A stretch of DNA of 64,000 nt from Salaquimonas pukyongi. Its GTDB lineage: Bacteria; Pseudomonadota; Alphaproteobacteria; Rhizobiales; Rhizobiaceae. Positions within the stretch are counted from its first letter, which is position 1. Every line of letters begins with the position of its first letter. Below, piece after piece: positions 54,141 to 62,269 of this stretch. Below the pieces are notes generated by a model. The model did no database searches and was not told where the DNA came from. It saw only the letters and a program-made list of their open reading frames with translations. A program made the position numbers and the translations under genes. The stretch spans positions 248,001 through 312,000 of the forward strand of contig NZ_CP019044.1 of assembly GCF_001953055.1 (NCBI RefSeq), in the 5' to 3' direction.

Positions 54141-54992
54141 ATGAGTCAATCCACCCGAAAGATGCATCGCGGGCCGCTGGTCCCTTCACCGGAAGATGTC
54201 GAGAAATCCCACAAGGTTCCCGATACGCCGCAGACCCGTGCCCCGGCCTACCGTCTTGCCTTTGATGACAAGGATTTTCTTTGCCGTGAGGAGCTACGCC
54301 CTGTCCGCCTGCAGCTTGAATTGCTGAAACCTGAAATGATCCTTTCCGAGCGCGGCGTGGATTCGACCGTGGTCCTGTTCGGCGGTGCGCGCATTCCCGA
54401 ACCCGGCAAGGAAGCTTGGGCGGCCAAGAATGAGGTTCAGAAGAAAAACCTGGAGGCCAATGCCCAATATTATGTTGAAGCGCGGGAGTTTGCCCGCCTG
54501 GCCTCGCTCTATTCAGCAAAAACCTACAACAAGGAAATGGTGGTGTGTACCGGCGGCGGGCCCGGCGTGATGGAGGCAGGCTCGCGCGGCGCCGATGATG
54601 TGGGTGCACCCTCGATCGGACTCAACATTGTGTTGCCCCACGAGCAGGCACCCAATGAATACGTCACCCCCGATCTGTGCTTCAACTTCCACTATTTTGC
54701 GATCCGCAAGATGCATTTCCTGATGCGCGCCAAGGCGATTGCCGTCTTCCCCGGCGGGTTTGGAACCATGGATGAAATGTTCGAGGCGCTGACCCTGATC
54801 CAGACCAAGCGCATGGATCCGGTGCCCTTTTTGCTGTTCGGCAAATCATTTTGGACCTCGATCATCCATTTCGACGAGCTTGCACGCCAGGGCACCATTT
54901 CTCCTGGAGACCTCGATCTGTTCCATTTCGTCGATACCGCAAAGGAAGGCTGGGAGTTGATCGTAAATCACTACGAGCTTCCCCGGGCCTGA
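54141..54992 (+). CDS. LOG-family (TIGR00730-type) protein
   Basis: A 283-residue protein of the lysine decarboxylase-like/LOG fold. GGGPGVMEA and PGGFGTMDE are the family nucleotide-binding signatures. It has a longer N-terminus (about 70 residues) than plant LOG enzymes. Some LOG proteins release cytokinin bases from their nucleotides; others are nucleotide 5'-monophosphate ribohydrolases. Divergent from dapD in the order normal for rhizobia. No reliable substrate. Confidence 0.88.
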   Translation: MSQSTRKMHRGPLVPSPEDVEKSHKVPDTPQTRAPAYRLAFDDKDFLCREELRPVRLQLELLKPEMILSERGVDSTVVLFGGARIPEPGKEAWAAKNEVQKKNLEANAQYYVEAREFARLASLYSAKTYNKEMVVCTGGGPGVMEAGSRGADDVGAPSIGLNIVLPHEQAPNEYVTPDLCFNFHYFAIRKMHFLMRAKAIAVFPGGFGTMDEMFEALTLIQTKRMDPVPFLLFGKSFWTSIIHFDELARQGTISPGDLDLFHFVDTAKEGWELIVNHYELPRA

Positions 54993-55370
54993 TCGTTCCC
55001 CGGTTCGAAGCCTGCCGCACCGGATTACCGGGAAAGCTTGCCCGGATTTCCCCGGATCGGGCGAAACGGCCGAATCCCTGATTTCGTAACCAAGGGTAAC
55101 CTTGCCACTATTGTGTCCCATTTGGCCCCTTTGGCGGGCAATACGAGGGCTGCTAAAATTGTCTTGTTTTTGAAGATAGTCCGCTAACTGTCAGAAACAA
55201 AAAGAGAATAAAAAACACTCACGTTTCGTGACAAAATACACATTCCTAACAATTTTCAGGCCTTAAATTGCAACCAACCGGTGGCCATATGCGTTACCGG
55301 AAGGACGGAACCGAAATGTTCTGCCAACGGTACAACGGTTACCACGGGCGTTAAATACAGGGAGCAAGGC
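54993..55370. other. 378-bp AT-rich intergenic region with leader of the 77-residue gene
   Basis: No gene visible. From about 55130 to 55260 it is much A/T-richer than the rest of the window, with A-tracts (AAAAAGAGAATAAAAAACA). A palindrome CAAGG-GTAA-CCTTG lies at 55091-55104. The strip before 55371 probably holds the promoter of the small gene there; no clean -35/-10 pair can be named. Confidence 0.5.
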
Positions 55371-55604
55371 ATGGCCTCGCAGTTCTACATTCCAAAAAAT
55401 CATTCCGCTTCGCAAGGCGAACGCCGGAACGGCTTTGGTGAACGTGCTTCCTGCACCCCTGAACTGGGCGTCCAGCCGTTCAACCGTGACTGTGTTGTTC
55501 TCGCCTTCGGCAAGCATGCCCGGGTGAAGGATGGCCAGCAGCTGGCCGGCACCGGTGCACTCGTCTTCGAGGGCGAAGTCCTCGAACTGCCTGCCTGGAA
55601 CTGA
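55371..55604 (+). CDS. 77-residue orphan protein
   Basis: A small soluble protein beginning MASQFYIPKNHSASQGERRNGF, with ASCTPELGVQPFNRDCVVLAFGKHARVKDGQQLAGTG and C-terminal EVLELPAWN. It has two cysteines and no signal peptide or membrane segment. GGGAGC sits 6-11 bases upstream of the ATG. I do not recognise a family. A long A/T-rich leader and codon use like the genome suggest a real, possibly regulated gene. It is convergent with the DUF817 gene, 30 bases away. Confidence 0.6.
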   Translation: MASQFYIPKNHSASQGERRNGFGERASCTPELGVQPFNRDCVVLAFGKHARVKDGQQLAGTGALVFEGEVLELPAWN

Positions 55605-55634
55605 GCTTTCACAAAAACCTGAGTTGGATACAAC

Positions 55635-56489
55635 CTAGGGCTGGGCGGGTTCCTTCGGCCTGTGAACGATTGTCACCAGCACGAAGGAAATGATCATCAG
55701 CAGGTACCAAGCACCCAGCTTGGCCGGGGAAACCATGGTCCAGCCTTGCAATTGCGTGGGATACAGCCAGGCTTTTGAGACGGTGCCTAGGTTTTCCGCA
55801 AACCAGATGAACAGCGCGACCAGTCCGAATCCGAGCAGCAACGGCATTTTATGGGTATGGCGGAAGACCCGGTAATGAACGAAACAGCGCCAGTAGAGCA
55901 CTGCGGTTGCGGCAAACAGCAGCCAGCGGAAATCCCAAATGAAATGATGCACAAAAAAGTTCACGTAAATCGCTATGGCAAGCACCATCGTGTGCCAATG
56001 CCTTGGATAGTGCGTGTAGCGCATGTCGAACAAGCGGCTGATGCGTGCAAGATAGCTGCCGACGGCGGCATACATGAAGCCTGAAAACAACGGCACGCCG
56101 CCGATGCGAAACAGGTTTTCTTCCGGATAAATCCAGGATCCGGCATGAGTCTTGAAGATTTCCATGGCCGTGCCGACGATGTGAAAAATCAGGATTACCT
56201 TCGCTTCATCCCAGGTCTCCAGCCTGCCCAACACCATGACAAGCTGGATGGTGAGCGCTGCCAAAAACAGAAAATCGTAGCGTGTCAGCCACGCACTGTC
56301 CGGGTAGGCAAGATGGGTGCCGATGATCAGAGCCAGCATCAGCCCGCCAAAGAGACAGGCCCATGCCTGCTTTAACCCGAACACCAAAAACTCAACCAGC
56401 GCGCCGTAGATGCCACGCTCCGGCAGTGCATCGAGCAGCCGGTGTGCCTGCTGGTCTATCGCCTTTTCAAGGGAGGTGAAGCGCCTCAT
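55635..56489 (-). CDS. DUF817 membrane protein
   Basis: A 284-residue protein with seven or more membrane segments and the DUF817 patterns FGLKQAWACLFGGLMLALI, WDEAKVILIFHIVGTAMEIFKTHAGSWIYPE and HHFIWDFRWLLF. Its start overlaps the stop of the pyrimidine nucleotidase by four bases (ATGA). Several His and Trp residues lie near the membrane face. Function unknown. Confidence 0.9.
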   Translation of the reverse strand: MRRFTSLEKAIDQQAHRLLDALPERGIYGALVEFLVFGLKQAWACLFGGLMLALIIGTHLAYPDSAWLTRYDFLFLAALTIQLVMVLGRLETWDEAKVILIFHIVGTAMEIFKTHAGSWIYPEENLFRIGGVPLFSGFMYAAVGSYLARISRLFDMRYTHYPRHWHTMVLAIAIYVNFFVHHFIWDFRWLLFAATAVLYWRCFVHYRVFRHTHKMPLLLGFGLVALFIWFAENLGTVSKAWLYPTQLQGWTMVSPAKLGAWYLLMIISFVLVTIVHRPKEPAQP

Positions 56490-57196
56490 GCAGGATTTCT
56501 GGCAGGCCCGATGGCTTCCAATACGTCCGCGAGGAAATCATCAAGGTGGTCGGTCACATGATCGATGTGAGGCGCGTCGCCGCCTGCAAGTTCCCATTGT
56601 TCGGCCGAGTGGGTCGAACCTGACCGCGGCACGATGAGCACGGTTACCATGCCCAGATCCTTGGGGACTTCAAGATTGCGCGGCATGTCCTCGAACATGA
56701 CCGCTTCAACCGGGTGGACCACATGGGCCTTCAGGAATTTCTCGTAGGGGCCGCGTGCCGGCTTCGGCTCGAAATCGGCAGCAACAATGTCAAACATGCT
56801 GTCGAAAACCGGCTCAATGCCAATGGCGCGCAGGGTGTTTTCGGCATGCCGCACATCGCCATTGGTGAAAATGTGTTTGCGTCCGGGCAGAGAGGCGATC
56901 AGTTCGCCCAGCGCCGGATTTGCCTCCACCTCACCATAGTCGATGTCATGCACATGGGCGAGATAGTCATGGGGGTCGATGCTGTATTCCATCATCAGCC
57001 CGTTGAGGGTGGTGCCGTGATCGCGATAAAGCTGCTTTTGCAGCTTGCGTGCCTCGTCTTTTGCCAGCCCCGTCAATGACGCCACATAGTCGGTCATCTT
57101 CCAGTCGATCTGCTTGAACAGATCGGTGTGGCGGGGATAGAGCGTGTTGTCGAGGTCGAACACCCACTCGGTGATATTACTGAAAGCGTCTTTCAT
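56486..57196 (-). CDS. HAD-superfamily pyrimidine 5'-nucleotidase
   Basis: A 236-residue HAD phosphatase: motif 1 DLDNTLYP with the nucleophile and acid Asp, motif 2 TNGD, and the motif 3-4 region GPYEKFLK...FEDMPRNLEVPKDLGM. It matches the Ppx-like pyrimidine 5'-nucleotidase family near dapD in rhizobia. ATG 57194-57196 fits the family start MKDAFSNITEWVFDLDN. Transcribed with DUF817, divergent from the EamA gene. Confidence 0.9.
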   Translation of the reverse strand: MKDAFSNITEWVFDLDNTLYPRHTDLFKQIDWKMTDYVASLTGLAKDEARKLQKQLYRDHGTTLNGLMMEYSIDPHDYLAHVHDIDYGEVEANPALGELIASLPGRKHIFTNGDVRHAENTLRAIGIEPVFDSMFDIVAADFEPKPARGPYEKFLKAHVVHPVEAVMFEDMPRNLEVPKDLGMVTVLIVPRSGSTHSAEQWELAGGDAPHIDHVTDHLDDFLADVLEAIGPARNPA

Positions 57197-57258
57197 GATC
57201 GGTGCTATAACCGATCGTCCACCAACCCGCCAGAAGCCCATTCCCGGTTATTGTCCAA

Positions 57259-58176
57259 ATGGAGATACTCTACGAGCCCTGGGTGCTGATCACGCTTTGC
57301 GCGGCGTTTCTGCAGAACATTCGCTCCTCGCTGCAAAAGCACCTGAAGGGCGTGATGGGAACGGCAGGCGCGACCTTCGTGCGCTTTGGTTTCGGTGTTC
57401 CGGTGGCGTTCTTGCTGTTGTTCTTGCTGCTGCAAGTGCAGGGCAAACCGCTCCCTGCACTTAGTGCCTCCTTTGCCGCCTGGGTAGCCGTGGCCGCCTT
57501 GGCGCAAATCATCGCTCAGGCGCTGTTGATAGCCGTCTTTTCCTACCAGAATTTCGTCGTTGGCTCTGCTTATTCGCGCACCGAGCCAATACAGGCTGCC
57601 CTTTTCGGTCTCGTTTTTCTGGGGGAATTTGCAACCACCGGCGTCCTGATTGCCATCGCGATTGCCATGGCCGGTGTCATGTTGATGTCGGTGGCAAAAA
57701 CCCGGGTAACGCCGCTTTCCCTTGTCACGGGCCTCCTGTCACCCGGGGCGGGAATGGGGCTGCTTTCCGGCGCCTTCTTCGGCCTTGCTGCGGTCTGTTA
57801 TCGCGGTGCTTCCCTGTCCCTTGAAGGGCCGGGTTACATGATCCAGGCAGCCGTGACCCTGTGTGTGGCGATTACCCTGCAGTCGGTTCTGCTCGCTGCA
57901 TGGATTGCCTGGCGCAATCCCGGGGAGTTTTCCGCCATCGCAAGCGCCTGGAAGCCCTCTGCGCTGGTCGGCCTTGTCGGCGCGCTCGCCTCCTTCGGCT
58001 GGTTTGCCGCCATGACCCTTCAGCAGGCATCAGTGGTAAAGACCCTGGCCCAGGTGGAAATCCTTTTCACCATGGCGACGTCCTGGTTCGTTTTTCGCGA
58101 GCGCATTACGGCAACCGAACTCATGGGCGTTTTTCTGGTTACCGCCGGGATACTCGCCCTGTTGTGGTTTGGTTAG
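57259..58176 (+). CDS. EamA/DMT family transporter
   Basis: A 305-residue drug/metabolite-type transporter with about ten membrane segments and two EamA halves (SYQNFVVGSAYSRTEPIQAALFGLVFLGE and LQQASVVKTLAQVEILFTMATSWFVFRERI). The ATG at 57259 has no ribosome binding site, so expression may be low or the start may be off. Convergent with argB, 13 bases apart. Substrate unknown. Confidence 0.87.
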   Translation: MEILYEPWVLITLCAAFLQNIRSSLQKHLKGVMGTAGATFVRFGFGVPVAFLLLFLLLQVQGKPLPALSASFAAWVAVAALAQIIAQALLIAVFSYQNFVVGSAYSRTEPIQAALFGLVFLGEFATTGVLIAIAIAMAGVMLMSVAKTRVTPLSLVTGLLSPGAGMGLLSGAFFGLAAVCYRGASLSLEGPGYMIQAAVTLCVAITLQSVLLAAWIAWRNPGEFSAIASAWKPSALVGLVGALASFGWFAAMTLQQASVVKTLAQVEILFTMATSWFVFRERITATELMGVFLVTAGILALLWFG

Positions 58177-58189
58177 GCTGTATTGACAC

Positions 58190-59095
58190 TCAGGACGGCA
58201 AAATCAGCGTTCCCGCGCCGTGCTCGGTGAACAGTTCGAGCAGCACTGCATGGGGCGTCTTGCCGTTTAGAATGACGACGCCCTCCACGCCCTTTTCAAT
58301 CGCCTCAATACAGGTTTCCACCTTGGGGATCATGCCGCCGGCAATGGTCCCGTCCCTGATCATTGCCTTGCACTGGGTAGCCGTGAGTTCCTTCTGGACG
58401 TTCTTGTCCTTGTCCATCACGCCGGGGACATCGGTCAAAAACAGCAGCCGCTTGGCGCTCAGCGCCCCGGCAATCGCGCCGGCAAAGGTATCGGCATTGA
58501 TGTTGTAAGTATGGCCATCCCGGCCCGGCGCCACCGGCGCAATCACGGGGATCATCTCCGAACGGGCCAGCAGGTCGAGCAGGGTGCGATCCACTTCAGT
58601 GACGTGGCCGACAAACCCCAGATCGAGCATTTTTTCGATGTTGGAGTCCGGATCAATGACGGTCTTCTTCGCCTTTTCCGCGAACACCATGTTACCGTCC
58701 TTGCCACAGAGGCCGATCGCCCATTCGCCCTCGGCATTGATCATGGCGACGATTTCCTTGTTGATGGATCCCGCCAGCACCATCTCGACGATTTCCATCG
58801 TCTTTTCATCGGTAACCCTCAAGCCGCTCTCGAAGCGCGACTGGATCTGCATCTTTTCCAGCATCTGGCCGATTTGCGGCCCGCCGCCATGGACGACGAT
58901 CGGGTTGATGCCCGACTGTTTCAACAGTGCAATGTCGCGCGCAAAGGCCTGGCCCAAAAGCGCATCCCCCATGGCATGCCCGCCATACTTCACCACAACC
59001 GTGTGGTTTTCGTATTTCTGCATGTAGGGCAGGGCCTTGGACAGCAGCCTCGCCTGTTTTTCAGGTTCACTCAGATTGTCGAAGTTTTCGCTCAT
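58190..59095 (-). CDS. argB: acetylglutamate kinase
   Basis: A 301-residue amino-acid kinase, second step of arginine synthesis (N-acetylglutamate to its phosphate). KYGGHAMGD and [12 protein letters not shown] (substrate and phosphate binding), [15 protein letters not shown] and [10 protein letters not shown] are family motifs. The leading residues [25 protein letters not shown] form the N-terminal helix typical of the arginine-sensitive hexameric form, so feedback control by arginine is likely. Confidence 0.96.
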   Translation of the reverse strand: MSENFDNLSEPEKQARLLSKALPYMQKYENHTVVVKYGGHAMGDALLGQAFARDIALLKQSGINPIVVHGGGPQIGQMLEKMQIQSRFESGLRVTDEKTMEIVEMVLAGSINKEIVAMINAEGEWAIGLCGKDGNMVFAEKAKKTVIDPDSNIEKMLDLGFVGHVTEVDRTLLDLLARSEMIPVIAPVAPGRDGHTYNINADTFAGAIAGALSAKRLLFLTDVPGVMDKDKNVQKELTATQCKAMIRDGTIAGGMIPKVETCIEAIEKGVEGVVILNGKTPHAVLLELFTEHGAGTLILPS

Positions 59096-59258
59096 GGTAT
59101 CCTTGCTGAATGAAAGTGGCGCTCTAGCTGGTTCGGCCCTTGCCTGGGCTTGCCGCAGCCCTAGTTTTGGTCCTGTTTACCGTCTATGTTTGAAATAGCA
59201 ATCGGTTGCCGGTGCCCGGGGCGCTCGCGGCGGTTTGCCACCGATATGGGAAGCTGAA

Positions 59259-59813
59259 TTGCCGAACGAACCCAATGCACCGGATTTGCACGAACTGTTG
59301 TCCCGCGTCGCGCTGGCTGACCGCGCCGCCTTTGACACGCTCTATGCTGCGGCAAGCCCGAAACTTTTCGCCGTGCTGATCCGTATTCTGAGAGACCGGA
59401 GCATGGCTGAGGACGCTTTGCAGGAAGTGTTTGTAAAGGTGTGGCAAAAGGCGGACGGGTTTCGCTCCGGCAGTCAGGCGCCGATGGCATGGCTGTATGC
59501 GATTGCGCGCAACCATGCCATTGACACCATCCGTGCGCAAAAACGTCTCCATGATGATCTCGACGATCATCAGGAATTGTCGAGCCCGGAGCCTGACCCC
59601 GAGCAGGCCGCCGTTGCGGCCAGTGAACGCGAACGCATTGATAACTGCCTTGAGGAGTTGGAACCCCAAAAGGCGGAAGCGGTGGTCTCCGCCTATATGG
59701 AAGGCTACAGCTATCAGGAACTGGCGGACCGCTATTCGGTACCGCTGAACACGATGAGAACCTGGCTGCGCCGCAGCCTCATCAGTTTGAGGAAGTGTCT
59801 GGACGATGGCTAA
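59259..59813 (+). CDS. ECF sigma factor, SigK-like
   Basis: A 184-residue extracytoplasmic-function sigma factor. Region 2 is RILRDRSMAEDALQEVFVKVWQKADGF with WLYAIARNHAIDTIR; region 4 is VVSAYMEGYSYQELADRYSVPLNTMRTWLRRSLISLR. The likely start is TTG 59259, six bases after GGAAG; an in-frame TTG at 59235 has a poorer context. The next gene, its RskA-like anti-sigma factor, overlaps by eight bases. Divergent from argB. Confidence 0.9.
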   Translation: MPNEPNAPDLHELLSRVALADRAAFDTLYAAASPKLFAVLIRILRDRSMAEDALQEVFVKVWQKADGFRSGSQAPMAWLYAIARNHAIDTIRAQKRLHDDLDDHQELSSPEPDPEQAAVAASERERIDNCLEELEPQKAEAVVSAYMEGYSYQELADRYSVPLNTMRTWLRRSLISLRKCLDDG

Positions 59814-60690
59814 GCGGCAGGAAAAAGACCGCGATGATCTGGAAGCGCTGGCCGCCGAATACGTTGTCGGCGTGCTGGAAGCTGATGAACGCCGCCGTTT
59901 CGAGGCGCTGGTTAAGACGTCTCCCGAAGCTGCCCAGGCGCTGCAGCGGTGGGAGAACCGCCTGCACGGTCTTAATGAAGGCTATGGTTCGCAGCAGCCC
60001 CCGGCCTCGATCAAAAAACACATCGACAAGCGCCTGTTTCCCGATGCCCGTCAAAACAGCGGCGGGCTGTGGCAGTCGCTTGCCTTCTGGCGCGGTTTCA
60101 GTCTCGTCGGCACGGCAGCTGCCGTTGCGCTCGCCCTTTGGGCGGCCGGCCTTTCCGGCGAGGTTTCCCAAAGCCGCATTGCCTTGATCGATGCGGAGAA
60201 ATCCGCCGCCGAAGCCCAGCGAAATCTCAAGGCCTATGAAGGAGAACTGGCAGCCCGTGCCGGGCGTCTTGCCGAATTGGAAAGCGAACTGGCGCAGACC
60301 CGGTCAGGGCTTGAAACCGCGCAAGCGGAATTGGCCGAAATGGCCGAACGCAGTCAGCCGATCCTGGTGGTTTCGCTTGAATCGGGCGATACCGATTACC
60401 GTTTTCTGGCCGTCCATGAGGAAGGTTCTGACGAAATGCGCATGACGCTGGTCTCTGGCGACGCCCAGGCAGGCAAGGACTTTGAACTGTGGCTGGTTGA
60501 GCCGGATAAACAGACCGTGTCGCTTGGCGTCATCAGTGAGGGCAAATCGGCGGTGGTGCTGGCGCCCGAACATGCTGGCGTTCTTGAAAAAGGCGGCCTG
60601 CTTGCCGTTTCCATTGAGCAGAAGGGTGGTTCGCCCACAGGCATTGCCCAGGGCCCGGTGGTAGCGGTCGGGGCGCCGCAAAAGCTCTGA
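59806..60690 (+). CDS. RskA-like anti-sigma factor
   Basis: A 294-residue membrane anti-sigma factor. An N-terminal cytoplasmic anti-sigma domain (residues 1-85, LEALAAEYVVGVLEADERRRFEALV), one membrane helix near 98-115, a coiled coil about 120-183 (EAQRNLKAYEGELAARAGRLAELESEL) and the periplasmic RskA C-terminal domain (LVVSLESGDTDYRFLAVHEEG, FELWLVEPDKQTVSLGVI). There is no zinc-binding HxxxCxxC, so it belongs to the zinc-free type. It should hold the ECF factor inactive until an envelope signal. Confidence 0.9.
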   Translation: MAKRQEKDRDDLEALAAEYVVGVLEADERRRFEALVKTSPEAAQALQRWENRLHGLNEGYGSQQPPASIKKHIDKRLFPDARQNSGGLWQSLAFWRGFSLVGTAAAVALALWAAGLSGEVSQSRIALIDAEKSAAEAQRNLKAYEGELAARAGRLAELESELAQTRSGLETAQAELAEMAERSQPILVVSLESGDTDYRFLAVHEEGSDEMRMTLVSGDAQAGKDFELWLVEPDKQTVSLGVISEGKSAVVLAPEHAGVLEKGGLLAVSIEQKGGSPTGIAQGPVVAVGAPQKL

Positions 60691-60703
60691 ATGCCGATAT
60701 AGC

Positions 60704-61429
60704 CTAGAGCAATCCCGCTATCGCCGCATAAAATTCGCCAAGTCCTGTTTTCTTTTCCGATGAGGTCGCGATGATTTCGGGGTAGGCGGCGGGATGGCGC
60801 TTGAGCGCTTGAAGGGTCTCCGCCTCCAGCCTGGCAACGGCAGGTGGCTTGATCTTGTCGGTCTTGGTCAGCACCACCTGGTAGGAAACGGCCGCCTTGT
60901 CGAGCAGCGCCATGACCTCTTCATCGTTCTTCTTGATGCCATGGCGCGCATCGATCAGCACGAATACGCGCTTTAACGTCGCCCGGCCGCGCAGATAGTC
61001 GAAAACCAGTTTCGTCCATTGTTCGACCTGCGCCTTGGGCGCCTTGGCAAAGCCGTATCCCGGCATGTCGACGAGTGCCAGTGGCGGCAGATCGCCCGCT
61101 TCGCCGCTGTAACCGTCGGGAACGAAGAAATTCAGCTCCTGGGTGCGGCCCGGCGTGTTCGAGGTGCGGGCCAGCCCCTTCTGGCCGAGAAGGGCATTGA
61201 TCAACGAGGACTTTCCCACATTGGAACGTCCCGCAAAGGCAATTTCCGCCGGGCCTTCCGGTGGCAGGAAGGGCATTGACGGTACGCCGCGAATGAAGAC
61301 CCAGGGCCTGGCGAAAAGCTGCCGGCCCTTCTCGGCAAGGACCGGATCGGGGCCGGGCACGGCACCAGACGCCGCCCGGGATACGGCAGCTGGAGCAGCA
61401 TTGGCCGCTGCTTGTTTATCTTCCGCCAT
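60704..61429 (-). CDS. engB: ribosome biogenesis GTP-binding protein YihA/YsxC
   Basis: A 241-residue GTPase for large ribosomal subunit assembly. G1 GRSNVGKSS at residues 67-75, G3 DMPGYG, G4 TKTD and the G5-like ATSS are present. The 35-residue Ala-rich N-terminal extension is typical of alphaproteobacterial members. ATG 61427-61429 lies inside the end of the hexapeptide acetyltransferase gene (14-base overlap), so the two are co-transcribed. Confidence 0.95.
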   Translation of the reverse strand: MAEDKQAAANAAPAAVSRAASGAVPGPDPVLAEKGRQLFARPWVFIRGVPSMPFLPPEGPAEIAFAGRSNVGKSSLINALLGQKGLARTSNTPGRTQELNFFVPDGYSGEAGDLPPLALVDMPGYGFAKAPKAQVEQWTKLVFDYLRGRATLKRVFVLIDARHGIKKNDEEVMALLDKAAVSYQVVLTKTDKIKPPAVARLEAETLQALKRHPAAYPEIIATSSEKKTGLGEFYAAIAGLL

Positions 61430-62087
61430 CGTTGGTGTCGCCCTTTGCTGGTGCGGCTTTCTGCAGTGCATCAATATCTGCGCCCCGGATGGCGTCAATG
61501 GCTGCCGAAATTTTGTCAGCGGGCCAATGCCACCACGCCAGGTCAAGCAGCCGGGCGATGCCGGTTTTGTCAAACCGCAATTTGAGCACCCTCGCAGGAT
61601 TGCCGCCTGCAATGGCGTAGGCCGGAATGTCGGAAACGACAACCGAGCGCGCTGCAACAATTGCCCCGTCCCCGATGGTAACGCCCGGCATGACAAGGCA
61701 TTCCCGGCCCATCCACACGTCATTGCCGATGACTGTGTCGCCGCGGCTCTGGGAAACCCAGGCTCGCGGGTCGAAGCCTTTTTCCCATCCACCACCAAAA
61801 ATGTTGAATGGATAGGTGGAAAAACCGCCCATGGCATGGTTGGCACCGTTCATCAGGAAGGTTGCCCCTGTCGCAATGGCCGTGAATTTCCCGATAATCA
61901 GCCGATCGCCATAAAAGTCATAGTGATACAGCACATTGCGGTCCTCGAACCGTTCGGCGCCGTGCGGGTCGTCGTAATAGGTGTAGTCGCCAACCTCGAT
62001 GTTGGAACGGGTGATGAAGTTTTTCAGGAATGCCGTTCTGGCAAAGCCTTCCAGGGGGTAGAGAGTATTCGGGTCAGGTCCGTGCAT
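61416..62087 (-). CDS. hexapeptide xenobiotic acetyltransferase (Vat/CatB type)
   Basis: A 223-residue left-handed beta-helix acetyltransferase of the CatB/VatD group. The segments [52 protein letters not shown] (with the catalytic His), and [34 protein letters not shown] match the family. Such enzymes can acetylate chloramphenicol or streptogramins, but unlinked chromosomal copies may have other substrates. GGAG is seven bases before ATG 62087. It is inserted between yidC and engB. Confidence 0.9.
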   Translation of the reverse strand: MHGPDPNTLYPLEGFARTAFLKNFITRSNIEVGDYTYYDDPHGAERFEDRNVLYHYDFYGDRLIIGKFTAIATGATFLMNGANHAMGGFSTYPFNIFGGGWEKGFDPRAWVSQSRGDTVIGNDVWMGRECLVMPGVTIGDGAIVAARSVVVSDIPAYAIAGGNPARVLKLRFDKTGIARLLDLAWWHWPADKISAAIDAIRGADIDALQKAAPAKGDTNDGGR

Positions 62088-62269
62088 TTGGGAACTCCGC
62101 AACGCTTGCATTTCACGAAAGATGAAAAGCGGCCAACCGCGATCAATGCCGGCTTTTGAACTGGCAGGGAAGGGTATGGGGCCGAGCGTTACTGGTTCAT
62201 TGGCAGGACACTCCTGAAATTGGGGCTTTCAAGTACCAAGTCTAAACCGCAATCACGATCATGCCCAGG

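Noticed and set aside
55130-55260. AT-rich stretch considered as a replication origin
   Set aside because: No DnaA-box cluster (TTATCCACA-like) is visible and no dnaA or parAB genes are near.
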